Source: Myxococcales bacterium
Lineage (GTDB): Bacteria > Myxococcota > Myxococcia > Myxococcales > Myxococcaceae
Length of the DNA stretch: 12,938 nucleotides
Direction: 5' to 3'
NCBI GenBank assembly: GCA_003153055.1
Contig: PMBV01000507.1
Coordinates: forward strand, 1,243 to 14,180
Shown here: piece by piece, positions 1 to 7,511 of the stretch
Layout: the number at the start of each line of letters is the position of its first letter
How positions within the stretch are numbered: position 1 is the stretch's first letter
Position numbers and translations under genes: made by a program
The notes under the pieces: generated by a model
Database searches by the model: none
The model's input: the letters and a program-made list of their open reading frames with translations, nothing else
What the model was told of the DNA's origin: nothing

Positions 1-653
1 CGGTCGGTCCAGTCGAGGATGGACTCCCTTTTTACTGCGAAGCCGGTGACCTTCACCGTGATGCCGTTGGGGTAGGGGAAGCAGCCATAGGTGCCCAACG
101 CTTTGAACCAATCGCTGAACCAGCCCTGCATCGCCGGGGCGATCTGGTCCCTCCACGCGGTGGTGAGCTTGGTGGTCGCTCCCCAGCGGACGCAGAGGTT
201 TAACTGCCCTTTGCCCTTCATCACCGAGTCCAGGAGCCAGGCCTTGCGGGACGAGATGTTGTCTCCCAGCTGACTGCTCCAGCTCTCGTTGATCCACGCC
301 TGGACGTTCGCCGGAGGGTCCGACCAGTCACAGGGTCCTGACGTACCACCGCCAGCACCACCACCCGTGCCGCCACCCGTGCCGCCACCGCCGGAGCCAC
401 CACCGTTGCCTCGGCCGCCGCCTGTGTTGCCGCCGCCTGCGCTACCGCCACCGACTCCACTCCCTCCGCCGGGTCCGCCACCTGGAACGCCTGAGTCCGG
501 TCGGGTCCCGTTTCCGCCCCCGACCGGCGCGTGTCCCGCGTCCACCCGGCCCCCGTCGGTGTCTTCGTCGCCGACACCGCAGCCCGCCAATGCTCCGAGG
601 ACCGCGATGGTGAGGGCGTTGGAGAGAACCGTCCGCTGCGAGTGCTGGTGCAT
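1..653 (-). CDS. Secreted lipoprotein with Gly-rich linker and unknown C-terminal domain (3' end cut by window edge)
   Basis: The function is not recognised. The ATG at 653-651 is preceded by a good ribosome binding site (GAAAGGTG, 661-668, 7 nt spacing), and the frame stays open to the left edge, giving 217 residues. Residues 1-25 form a lipoprotein signal peptide: a short positively charged N-terminus, a hydrophobic core and lipobox L-A-G-C with the lipidated Cys at 25. This predicts membrane anchoring after export. Residues about 45-106 are a low-complexity Gly/Ser/Thr linker, mainly GGG triplets separated by S, T, N or A. From Cys108 a compact domain begins, rich in Trp and containing Cys154 and Cys191, which could form a disulfide. 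It includes WINESW (120-125), RKAWLLDSVMKG (136-147), CVRWG (154-158) and CFPYPNG (191-197). The Gly linker probably holds this domain away from the membrane. The fold and ligand are unknown and the C-terminus is missing. Confidence 0.85.
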   Translation of the reverse strand, partial: MHQHSQRTVLSNALTIAVLGALAGCGVGDEDTDGGRVDAGHAPVGGGNGTRPDSGVPGGGPGGGSGVGGGSAGGGNTGGGRGNGGGSGGGGTGGGTGGGAGGGTSGPCDWSDPPANVQAWINESWSSQLGDNISSRKAWLLDSVMKGKGQLNLCVRWGATTKLTTAWRDQIAPAMQGWFSDWFKALGTYGCFPYPNGITVKVTGFAVKRESILDWTD

Positions 654-660
654 CGACTGC

Positions 661-668
661 CACCTTTC
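661..668 (-). promoter_or_regulatory. Ribosome binding site of the Gly-rich lipoprotein
   Basis: On the minus strand GAAAGGTG lies 7 nt before the ATG at 653-651. It fixes the start in front of a complete lipoprotein signal peptide. Confidence 0.6.
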
Positions 669-879
669 GTAGACACTCCGCGGGAGGCGCGAAGTGCTTG
701 CGAAATTGGAAGGGGCACGACCCCTGGAATCGGGTCATCTCTGGTGACGAGTAAGCGAGCTGGTGTTTGACATGGGCAGGCTGGCCCAGGGAGGCCGGCG
801 GCGTTTGGGGCCTGCGCGCTGGGCGATCAGATCAGCCCCTCTGCACGGCAAGTGATTGTCCCCGACTGAAGCCCTGAGT

Positions 880-968
880 GAGGGCCAGGTCTCCAGCAAT
901 AGCACCAATGGTTACATCTGAGGCGAGGCCCGCGAATGGTACCATTGGTGACGTTGCTGGGGACCCTC
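880..968. repeat. Imperfect long inverted repeat (MITE-like, operator or 3'-end hairpin)
   Basis: The core arms are 893-911 and 942-960, 19 nt each. Both consist of CCAGCAA (or its complement), three variable bases and CACCAATGG, so 16 of 19 positions pair around a 30-nt loop. A further GAGGG/CCCTC pair (880-884 with 964-968) extends the similarity outward with a length difference of 5 nt. A perfect 12-bp palindrome, AATGGTACCATT, sits at 935-946 and overlaps the right arm. It has no terminal T-run in either direction, so it is not a classical terminator. It could be a miniature mobile or REP-type element, a protein-binding site, or a stabilising hairpin at the end of the giant gene's transcript. 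Confidence 0.7.
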
Positions 969-1000
969 GCCCTTGGTCGAGGGGCTGGTTGGGCTCGCCC

Positions 1001-1026
1001 ATGAGAACGGGCAAGCATCCCGCCCG
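1001..1026 (-). terminator. Weak terminator-like hairpin after the giant lipoprotein gene
   Basis: A stem pairs 1022-1026 with 1008-1012 (CGGGC/GCCCG, loop 9 nt), beginning 7 nt past the stop codon. On the minus strand it is followed by TTCTCAT. The stem is short and the T-run broken, so this is only a candidate. Confidence 0.25.
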
Positions 1027-1032
1027 CCCTCA

Positions 1033-4000
1033 TCAAGGCGCCTGAACGTCGACGACGGGAACGAACGGCGTGTGGCCGGTGCTGACTGTGTTGAGCGTCG
1101 GCATCGTGCCATCGACCCACGCGCTACAGGTGAAGGCGGTACCTCCGAGGAGGAAGCTCGACGGGGTGCCGTAGACCAGCGGGGCGTCTCGCCGCGCGAC
1201 CGGTGCGCTCCCGTTGAAGGGCACGTTGAAGCTCTCGTCGGTGCGGGTGACCCAATGGCTCGAGAGGCCCTGGCTCGCTGTCGCACCTCCGCCGGTGAAG
1301 AGGAAGCCACCCTCGGGCGCCTGCGTGATGCGAGAGCCCACCTCGTCGAACGTCGCCGTCCCGAAGCGCCATCCCTCGGAGGCGATGGCAGTGAAGGCGG
1401 CATCGAGGGACATGATGACGACGTCCTTCGTGGCGTTGAGGAAGGCCGCGCTGGCCAGCACCAGGTAGCGGTTGCCCACCTGGTCGACGATGGAGTCGTG
1501 GTACGTCGTCACCGCGTCGCCAGTGCCGGTGGGCTGGTTGGACGCGGCGAGGGTCACCGGCGTCGACGCGGCCCCCAGGTCGTAGCTCAACTGAATCACG
1601 CCGACGCGAGCATCGGCGTACTCCCCGAAGACGACGTAGCCCGAGTGGCCGAGGGTGTCGTGAATACCCAGTGCCTGGAAGTTGCCTCCCGCGCTCGCGG
1701 ACGCCGCCGACGCGAGACCTCTCATTCCGATGAGGTTCATCGAGGGGCCGAACTTGGCGATGAAGCCAGAGGTGTGCTGGGTCGTCGGGTCAGGCGGGCA
1801 GTTGGCTCCCACGGTGCAGCTCGAGACCTCGAGGTACTCGCCCACGGCCACGATGCCACCAGTGTTTGTCGTGTCTGGGTCCCATAGGACATCATTCACC
1901 GCGGTTATGTATGGAGAAGAGCAGCTCGTCCCGATGACCGACGAGGGGTACTGGAAGAGCCCGGAAGCGGTGGGTGTGCCAGCGGCATTGGTGAGCACCA
2001 CCCACCCGGCCTTCAGGTATTGCGTGATGGCCGTCGGACCTGTCGCGTCGGTGACAGAGGCGGTGCGGAATCCGCCCAGTGCGTGGGCCTTCGCCGCGTT
2101 CTGCCTGCCGCTGGAGAAGGCCGTGTCGTAGCCATAGGACGTGGCACCCGTCGGCGGCGGGTCTGGGTAGGTGTACTCGGTGAATGCCCCTCGAGCGAAG
2201 CTGGAGACGACGTTGTTGGTGTCGCGGTTGATGAGGTAGGGGCTCAGCACTCCACGGTACCGGCCCAAGCTCGGGTAATCCAACCCCACCAGGCTCGGAG
2301 CATCGTCGCCGTTGGTGGCGATGCGTTTGCCCAGGACCCCCGTTTGCGGCCTCGCCCAATCGCTGTACAGAGGGCCACCCCACTCGTCGTCGGCGCCCAC
2401 CCAGCCCGCCAGCGCGGACCCTGTCACCGCGTTCGAGTCCAGGCCGTCGAGCACGAAGGTCGAGGAGGACGAGGGCAGCCCCGAGGCGACGCCTGGAGTC
2501 AGTGCCGCCACGTTCGGGGCCAGATCATCGTCGAGCTGCGAGTACGTGGAGTAGCGCGACCACAGCCCGTAGAACTGGGCGACACAGGTGGTGTTGGCCG
2601 CGACGGTCGTGGTGGTAGCCCGCGCGGTCGAGGTGGCCCCGTTGGAGCAGGCCCACTTCACGAAGCGGCTGATGTTCTGGTTGAGCCCGTTGGTGGCCTC
2701 GACGGTGCTCAGCGTCACCACTGCCCCCGTGTCCACCACCGCCGAGCAGGATCCACTGCCGCTGGCGATGAGGCACGGCGAGGAGACCAACCCGAAGGAA
2801 CTCGCCCTCGAGGGTGCGGGGACGACGCGCACCGTGAGGGTGGACTGCTGCTGAAAGGTGGCGGTGCAGTCGTACACGGCGCCATCGGTCGCTCCGGTGA
2901 TGCTGACGGTGACCGTGGCGCTCGCGCCGGTGCAGCCGGTGGCGGTGCCGCTCCCCGAAGAGAAGGCGCCGCTCCACGACAGCACCCGGTAGCTCGGGGC
3001 GGGGGTGGCCGTCAGCGCCGCGCCTGAGCCACCTGAGCTCACCACCGTCGAGGGAGGGGCCACGGTTCCGTTCGCGCCGGAGCTGCCATTCACCGTCACC
3101 GTATTCACCGCGAAGGCGGCGGTGCAGTCGTAGACCGCGCCGTCGGAGGCTCCCGTGATGCTGACGGTGACGCTGGTGCTCGCGCCGGAGCAGCCTGTGG
3201 GTGTGCCGCTGCCGGTGGTGAAGGTGCCGCTCCAACCGCTGACGTGGAAGTTCGTCGCTGGGGTCGCGGTCAGCCCCACGCTGGTGCCGCCGGAGGTCGT
3301 GGCGGTGCTGGCTGGAGTGACGGTTCCGTTGGCGCCCGCGAAGCCTCTGATTGTCACGGTGTTCACCGCGAAGGTGGCGGTGCAGTCGTACACGGCGCCG
3401 TCGGTTGCGCCGGAGATGCTCACGGTCACGGTCGCCCCTGTGCCGCTACAGCCAGTCGCGGTTCCGCTGCCAGTGGTGAAGGTGCCGCTCCAACCGCTGA
3501 TGTGGAAGTTCGTCGCTGGGGTCGCGGTCAGCCCGACGCTGGTGCCGCCGGAGGTCGTGGAGGTGCTGGCTGGAGTGACTGCCCCGTTGGCGCCCGCGAA
3601 GCCTCTGATTGTCACGGTGTTCACCGCGAAGGTGGCCGTGCAGTCGTAGACCGCGCCGTCTGTCGCCCCGGAGAGGCTCACGGTCACGGTCGTCCCTGTG
3701 CCGCTACAGCCAGTCGCGGTGCCGCTGCCGGTGGTGAAAGTGCCGCTCCATCCGCTGACGTGGAAGTTTGTCGCTGGGGTCGCGGTCAGCCCCACGCTGG
3801 CTCCGCCGGAGGTCGTGGCGGTGCTGGCTGGAGTGACTGCCCCGTTGGCGCCCGCGAAGCCTCTCACTGTCACGCCATTCACGGCGAAGGTGGCGGTGCA
3901 GTCGTAGACCGCGCCGTCGGTGGCGCCGGAGATGGAGACCGAAATACCGGTCCCCGTGCCGGAGCAGCCGGTGGCGGTGCCGCTGCCGGTGGTGAAGGTG

Positions 4001-7000
4001 CCGCTCCAACCGCTGACGTGGAAGTTTGTCGCTGGCGTCGCGGTCAGCCCCACGCTGGTGCCGCCGGAGGTCGTGGCGGTACTCGCAGGAGTGACGGCTC
4101 CGTTGGCACCCGCGAAGCCTCTGACTGTCACGGCATTCACAGCGAAGGTGGCGGTGCAGTCGTAGACCGCGCCGTCGGTGGCGCCGGAGATGGAGACCGA
4201 AATACCGGTCCCCGTGCCGGAGCACCCGGTGGCGGTGCCGCTGCCGGCGGTGAAGGTGCCGCTCCAACCGCTGACGTGGAAGTTTGTCGCTGGCGTCGCG
4301 GTCAGCACGGCGCTGGCGCCGCCGGAGGTCGTGACGGTGATGACTGGATTGACGGCTCCGTTGGGCCCCGCCTTCCCATTCACCGTGACTGCGTTGATGG
4401 CAAAGGTGGCGGTGCAGTCGTACGTCGAGCCGGGGGTGGCATTGGTGACGCTGACCGTGACGCTGGTGCCGTTGCCGGAGCAGCCGGTGGCGGTACCCGA
4501 GCCAGCCGACAACCCGCTCGCCCAACCACTGACGTGGTAGTTCGCGGCCGCCGTCGCGGTGAGGGTGGCCCCGGCACCTCCGGAGATGATGGTGGCGGTG
4601 GCCGGAGTGACGGTGCCGTGCGCGCCCGCCCGGCCGCTCACCGTCACGGGGATGGTGCTGAACGTCGCGGTGCACGCCTTCGCGCTATTGAGCGACGAGA
4701 ACGTCATGAGCTTCACCTGACCGGTGTTGCTCGGTGTTCCGTCACAGGCGCCCCCGGTGGTCGTCGACCACGCGGCCTGCATGTTGGCGTTGGGTGTCGC
4801 GGTCAGCACCACGCTGGCACCCGAGAGGAAGAAGGCGGAGCAGCTGCCCCCGGTCGAGGCGCAGGTGATGAGGCTCGGCGTGCTGGTGACGGTGCCGCCG
4901 GCCCCGCTGACGGCGACCGAGACGGTGTACTGCTGATGGAACGTCGCCGCGCAGGTGACATCGGCGGTGGAGTTCACCAGCAGCGTGGAGCTGTTGCCGG
5001 TCGTGGTCCCCGCCGAGCAGGTGAAGGCCTCGACGATGGCCGCCGAGTTGGCCGGCACCGCGGTGATGGTCACGGTCTCGTTGCTGTCGACGAGCTGGCT
5101 GCAGGCCCCGGTGGAGCAGGTGCGATCGATGCCCACCCCGCTTGACGAACGGTCGATGGTGACGGTGCCGGGGCCAGTTACGCTCGACACGGTCACGCTC
5201 CACTGCTTCAAGAAGCTGGCGGCGCAGGTCTTGGTATTGCTCATCGGCACCGAGAGGGTCGCCGAGGTGTCGGTCGAGCAGTTGGACCAGCGGTCGAAGC
5301 GATAGCCCGCCGCCGGAGTCGCGACCAGGCTCACCGTCTTGTCAGAGGGAATCCGCGGCTCACCGCAGTCAGTGCCGCCGCCTCCACAGGTGATGATGGT
5401 GCCCGAACCACCCACGATGGTGCCGGTGACCGAGCCGCTCGCCGGGGGAGCCACCGTCACCGCCAAATCGTACGGCGTCACCGTGAAGGTCGCGGTGCAG
5501 CTCTTGTTCCCGTTGAAGAGGAGCACCACCGTCTGGTTGGTGCCGCCGCAGTCGCCGCTCCACCCGACGAAGGAGATCTGCTGCCCATCGACGTTCGGCG
5601 TGGCGGTCAGTGTCACCGTGGTGCCGTAGTCGAAGGATGCCGCCAGCTTGCCCGTCTTGGTGTCGATGCCGGCAGGAGTGCTCACGATGGAGCCGGAGCC
5701 CACCGGGGTCACCGTCAGCGTTGGCTTCACCAGCCTGAAGGTCACGCCGCAGCTCTTGTCCGCGTCCATCGTCACCGACGAGCTGTTGCCCACCCCGAGG
5801 CAGGCGCCGGAGAACACCGCCTCGTAGTGGGCGTCGGGCAGCGCGGCGAGCGAGACGAAGGTGCCATGAGGGTAAGCGGCGCTCATCTTCCCGCTGGTGG
5901 TGTCGATGCCCGGGGGGACGCTGGTCACCGAGCCGTGCGCCGAGCTCGTCACCGTCAGCGTGCGGAGCTTCAGCGAGAACAGCGCGGTACAGTGCTTGTC
6001 CGCGTCGAGGGTCACGTCGAGCACCGCGCTCGACCCAGAGCAGTCGCCCTGCCAGCCCGAGAAGTCACTGTTGCCGTCGGGGAGGGCGGTCAGCCGCACC
6101 ACCGTGCCGTGGGTGTAGCTCGGGCCGGTGGGGTCCGTCGTCACCAGCCCTTGCCCGGTTCCGCTGGTGCTCAACGAGAGTGACCTGTCGACCAGACCGA
6201 ACGTCACCGCGCACGACCGGGGGCCCTCCATCGTCAGGGTGGTTGACGGGGTCAAGGCCGTGCCTACGCAATCACCGCTCCACGAGAGGAGCCGGTCGTT
6301 GGCCGCGGGCGTCGCAACCAACGTCATCACGCCCTGTTGGTCCACCTCGAGGGGAGCGCAGCTCAGCTGGTCACAGCTCCCGACCGTCCCCCCGTTGCTC
6401 TCGACGGCGAGCGTGCCCTGGCCGACCACGCTGAGCGTCAGCGGAAAGGTCAGGTGGACGAACCGGGCGACGCACGAGATGGGCCCGCGCAGGGTCACCG
6501 CGACAGTGCTCGCGGCTCCGGCGCAGTCGCCCTCCCAGCCGCTGAAAACGTAGAGCGCCCCGGGTACGGCGGTGAGCGTCACCGAGGTGCCGGGCTCGAA
6601 CGTCGCGGAGCATTCCGTGCCGCCGCCCCCGCAGTCGATGCCGCCGACCGAGGAGGTCACCACGCCGCCCTCGCCCCCGTGGTCGTCGTTCACCACCACC
6701 TCGAGCGGCACTCGCACCTTGGAGAAGAGGACCGTGCAGTGCATCGTTCCCGAGGTCGACAGGGCGAGGATCGGCACCGTCGACACCGTGCCGTCGCAGC
6801 TCCACTGGGTCAGCTCGGAGCCCGCGGCTGGGACTGCCTCCACCGTTGTACCTGGCGTGACGGTCAGGCTGCAGGGGGTGATGGGTGGGGTGCACGCCGC
6901 GGCCCCGTCCACGTCGACGTGTCCCTCGCCAGAGATGCTGAGGTCGAGCGTGAGGCCCGGGCCTGCGTCTCCAGCGTGAGGCTGATTGCAATTGCAACCG

Positions 7001-7050
7001 GAGGTGACGAGGCCTACCGAGCCCATGACCACGAGCCATCGAGTCACCAT
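1033..7050 (-). CDS. Giant repeat lipoprotein: about 17 bacterial beta-repeats plus a 510-residue C-terminal domain
   Basis: This 2005-residue protein is predicted to be exported and lipid-anchored, probably at the cell surface. The ATG at 7050 has an SD (GGAGGG, 6 nt upstream) and encodes a lipoprotein signal peptide with lipobox V-T-S-G-C, Cys19. Residues about 33-800 hold nine divergent units of roughly 85 residues with the InlB B-repeat-like pattern: G-T-x-V-x-L-x-A-x-P, then F-x-G-W-x-G-D-C, then C-T-A-T-F. Residues 801-1402 are seven near-identical 86-residue units, and 1403-1495 is a divergent last unit. Most units carry a Cys pair that could form a disulfide. Residues 1496-2005 are a non-repeat region with blade-like G-x-V-A-V-G-E-Y and G-F-I-A-K-F segments, suggestive of a beta-propeller, but unproven. 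No catalytic motif is seen. Adhesion or extracellular scaffolding is inference. The gene starts 74 nt after the two-helix membrane protein gene on the same strand. Confidence 0.92.
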   Translation of the reverse strand: MVTRWLVVMGSVGLVTSGCNCNQPHAGDAGPGLTLDLSISGEGHVDVDGAAACTPPITPCSLTVTPGTTVEAVPAAGSELTQWSCDGTVSTVPILALSTSGTMHCTVLFSKVRVPLEVVVNDDHGGEGGVVTSSVGGIDCGGGGTECSATFEPGTSVTLTAVPGALYVFSGWEGDCAGAASTVAVTLRGPISCVARFVHLTFPLTLSVVGQGTLAVESNGGTVGSCDQLSCAPLEVDQQGVMTLVATPAANDRLLSWSGDCVGTALTPSTTLTMEGPRSCAVTFGLVDRSLSLSTSGTGQGLVTTDPTGPSYTHGTVVRLTALPDGNSDFSGWQGDCSGSSAVLDVTLDADKHCTALFSLKLRTLTVTSSAHGSVTSVPPGIDTTSGKMSAAYPHGTFVSLAALPDAHYEAVFSGACLGVGNSSSVTMDADKSCGVTFRLVKPTLTVTPVGSGSIVSTPAGIDTKTGKLAASFDYGTTVTLTATPNVDGQQISFVGWSGDCGGTNQTVVLLFNGNKSCTATFTVTPYDLAVTVAPPASGSVTGTIVGGSGTIITCGGGGTDCGEPRIPSDKTVSLVATPAAGYRFDRWSNCSTDTSATLSVPMSNTKTCAASFLKQWSVTVSSVTGPGTVTIDRSSSGVGIDRTCSTGACSQLVDSNETVTITAVPANSAAIVEAFTCSAGTTTGNSSTLLVNSTADVTCAATFHQQYTVSVAVSGAGGTVTSTPSLITCASTGGSCSAFFLSGASVVLTATPNANMQAAWSTTTGGACDGTPSNTGQVKLMTFSSLNSAKACTATFSTIPVTVSGRAGAHGTVTPATATIISGGAGATLTATAAANYHVSGWASGLSAGSGTATGCSGNGTSVTVSVTNATPGSTYDCTATFAINAVTVNGKAGPNGAVNPVITVTTSGGASAVLTATPATNFHVSGWSGTFTAGSGTATGCSGTGTGISVSISGATDGAVYDCTATFAVNAVTVRGFAGANGAVTPASTATTSGGTSVGLTATPATNFHVSGWSGTFTTGSGTATGCSGTGTGISVSISGATDGAVYDCTATFAVNGVTVRGFAGANGAVTPASTATTSGGASVGLTATPATNFHVSGWSGTFTTGSGTATGCSGTGTTVTVSLSGATDGAVYDCTATFAVNTVTIRGFAGANGAVTPASTSTTSGGTSVGLTATPATNFHISGWSGTFTTGSGTATGCSGTGATVTVSISGATDGAVYDCTATFAVNTVTIRGFAGANGTVTPASTATTSGGTSVGLTATPATNFHVSGWSGTFTTGSGTPTGCSGASTSVTVSITGASDGAVYDCTAAFAVNTVTVNGSSGANGTVAPPSTVVSSGGSGAALTATPAPSYRVLSWSGAFSSGSGTATGCTGASATVTVSITGATDGAVYDCTATFQQQSTLTVRVVPAPSRASSFGLVSSPCLIASGSGSCSAVVDTGAVVTLSTVEATNGLNQNISRFVKWACSNGATSTARATTTTVAANTTCVAQFYGLWSRYSTYSQLDDDLAPNVAALTPGVASGLPSSSSTFVLDGLDSNAVTGSALAGWVGADDEWGGPLYSDWARPQTGVLGKRIATNGDDAPSLVGLDYPSLGRYRGVLSPYLINRDTNNVVSSFARGAFTEYTYPDPPPTGATSYGYDTAFSSGRQNAAKAHALGGFRTASVTDATGPTAITQYLKAGWVVLTNAAGTPTASGLFQYPSSVIGTSCSSPYITAVNDVLWDPDTTNTGGIVAVGEYLEVSSCTVGANCPPDPTTQHTSGFIAKFGPSMNLIGMRGLASAASASAGGNFQALGIHDTLGHSGYVVFGEYADARVGVIQLSYDLGAASTPVTLAASNQPTGTGDAVTTYHDSIVDQVGNRYLVLASAAFLNATKDVVIMSLDAAFTAIASEGWRFGTATFDEVGSRITQAPEGGFLFTGGGATASQGLSSHWVTRTDESFNVPFNGSAPVARRDAPLVYGTPSSFLLGGTAFTCSAWVDGTMPTLNTVSTGHTPFVPVVDVQAP
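2845..4650 (-). repeat. Seven tandem 258-bp units (86 residues each) inside the giant lipoprotein gene
   Basis: The units keep exact register. The landmark just before each conserved C-T-A-T-F ending recurs at 2852, 3110, 3368, 3626, 3884, 4142 and 4400, always 258 bp apart. Each unit reads roughly T-V-x-G-x-A-G-A-N-G-x-V-x-P, then S-G-G, L-T-A-T-P-A, F-H-V-S-G-W-S-G, G-T-A-T-G-C-S-G and Y-D-C-T-A-T-F. Units two to six (residues 887-1316) are most alike: neighbouring inner copies agree at about 80 of 86 residues. The outer copies (801-886 and 1317-1402) are more divergent. The stretches 3884-3966 and 4142-4224 are identical over 83 nt, silent sites included, which points to recent duplication or gene conversion. 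Confidence 0.95.
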
Positions 7051-7075
7051 CAGCCGCCCTCCGGGGGATGGAGAC

Positions 7076-7105
7076 GGTATACGTGGTCGACGGCTCAGCT
7101 GAGAA
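7076..7105 (-). promoter_or_regulatory. Candidate sigma70-type promoter for the giant lipoprotein gene
   Basis: On the minus strand TTCTCA (7105-7100) and TATACC (7081-7076) are 18 nt apart, each matching 4 of 6 consensus bases. Initiation would leave a leader of about 20 nt including the GGAGGG ribosome binding site. The -35 element lies inside the loop of the 7092-7116 hairpin. The match is weak, and read-through from the upstream small genes is equally possible. Confidence 0.3.
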
Positions 7106-7116
7106 GTGGCTGAGCC
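7092..7116 (-). repeat. Perfect 7-bp hairpin between the membrane protein and giant lipoprotein genes
   Basis: GGCTCAG (7092-7098) pairs with CTGAGCC (7110-7116) around an 11-nt loop, and a 10-bp palindrome CTCAGCTGAG (7095-7104) overlaps the first arm. It starts 8 nt past the stop of the two-helix membrane protein gene. There is no T-run after it, so a regulatory site, or a processing or attenuation hairpin, is more likely than an intrinsic terminator. Confidence 0.4.
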
Positions 7117-7124
7117 CGCTCTCC

Positions 7125-7484
7125 TCAGCCGTTCTTCCTGGCCGATTGGGCGCCGAAGTAGAAGCCGGTCGCCGCTGAGACCAGGGCGACCAAGGGGCCC
7201 AAGAGGAGGTCGAGCAGCCCCTTGAGCTCGACGAAGGTCGGTTTCCCCTCGAGGAAGAAGAGCGAGGCGAAGGCGCTGACGAAGAGCAGGGTCAACAGCG
7301 AGAGGAGCCAGTAGGTGATGCTCTTTCTGGCTTGGTCTCGGAACTCGTCGGGGTCGAAACGCCGCGACTCGAACAGGGTGACGGTCGGCGCACTGACCTC
7401 ACGGTCAGGAACGGTCGCGTCGAGGCGCTCGGCCACGTCAGGCGGCGCCGCGGTCGCGGTCAGTTGGTTCTCCCCCTCTGCCAA
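7125..7484 (-). CDS. Small membrane protein with two transmembrane helices
   Basis: This is a 119-residue protein of unknown function. The start is a TTG (7484-7482) preceded by a strong SD (AGGAAGGG, 6 nt spacing). It is effectively the only choice, because the same frame upstream holds no ATG or GTG before the TGA that ends the preceding gene. Residues 1-52 are hydrophilic and acidic, with many charged residues at 36-54. Helix one spans about 55-78 and helix two about 88-111. The tail ends F-Y-F-G-A-Q-S-A-R-K-N-G, positively charged, which suggests that both termini are cytoplasmic. There is no signal peptide, lipobox or enzymatic motif. It lies 27 nt after the ribbon-helix-helix gene and 74 nt before the giant lipoprotein gene, so it is probably co-transcribed with the former. 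It could be a membrane partner of that regulator, or a holin-like or scaffold protein; the sequence does not decide. Confidence 0.8.
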   Translation of the reverse strand: MAEGENQLTATAAPPDVAERLDATVPDREVSAPTVTLFESRRFDPDEFRDQARKSITYWLLSLLTLLFVSAFASLFFLEGKPTFVELKGLLDLLLGPLVALVSAATGFYFGAQSARKNG

Positions 7485-7496
7485 GCGTTGCCCTTC
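7485..7496 (-). promoter_or_regulatory. Ribosome binding site supporting a TTG start
   Basis: On the minus strand GAGGAAGGG is followed 6 nt later by the TTG at 7484-7482. It is the strongest SD in this part of the window and justifies the unusual start codon. Confidence 0.6.
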
Positions 7497-7511
7497 CTCA
7501 CTGCTGGTTCG

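Larger units (their letters stand above)
654..1032. other. 379-bp intergenic region between two lipoprotein genes
   Basis: No credible gene is present. The region separates the stop of the giant lipoprotein gene from the start of the Gly-rich lipoprotein gene, both on the minus strand. It holds a small 5-bp hairpin (711-715 with 721-725), a large imperfect inverted repeat (880-968) and a weak terminator-like hairpin just after the giant gene (1008-1026). I found no convincing -35/-10 pair for the Gly-rich lipoprotein. The unusual length relative to the other gaps in the window suggests that this gene has its own promoter here. Confidence 0.6.

Noticed and set aside
289..672. Proline-rich plus-strand frame
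   Set aside because: It is the complement of the glycine-rich linker of the minus-strand lipoprotein, which has an SD, a signal peptide and a lipobox.
765..793. TTGACA on the plus strand in the lipoprotein gap
   Set aside because: No -10-like element 16-18 nt downstream and no plus-strand gene follows.
973..3027. Long plus-strand open frames at 973-1887 and 2020-3027
   Set aside because: Arg/Gly/Val-rich low-complexity products opposite the giant lipoprotein gene, as expected in GC-rich DNA; no domain is visible.
2845..4650. Possible CRISPR array because of regular repeats
   Set aside because: The period is 258 bp, the whole unit is conserved and the frame is coding; there are no short repeats with unique spacers.
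3244..5145. 633-codon open frame on the plus strand, opposite the tandem units
   Set aside because: It is an antisense shadow of the repeat array; its repetitive Gly/Ala/Arg composition mirrors the 258-bp units, while the minus frame has a signal peptide and a regular domain pattern.
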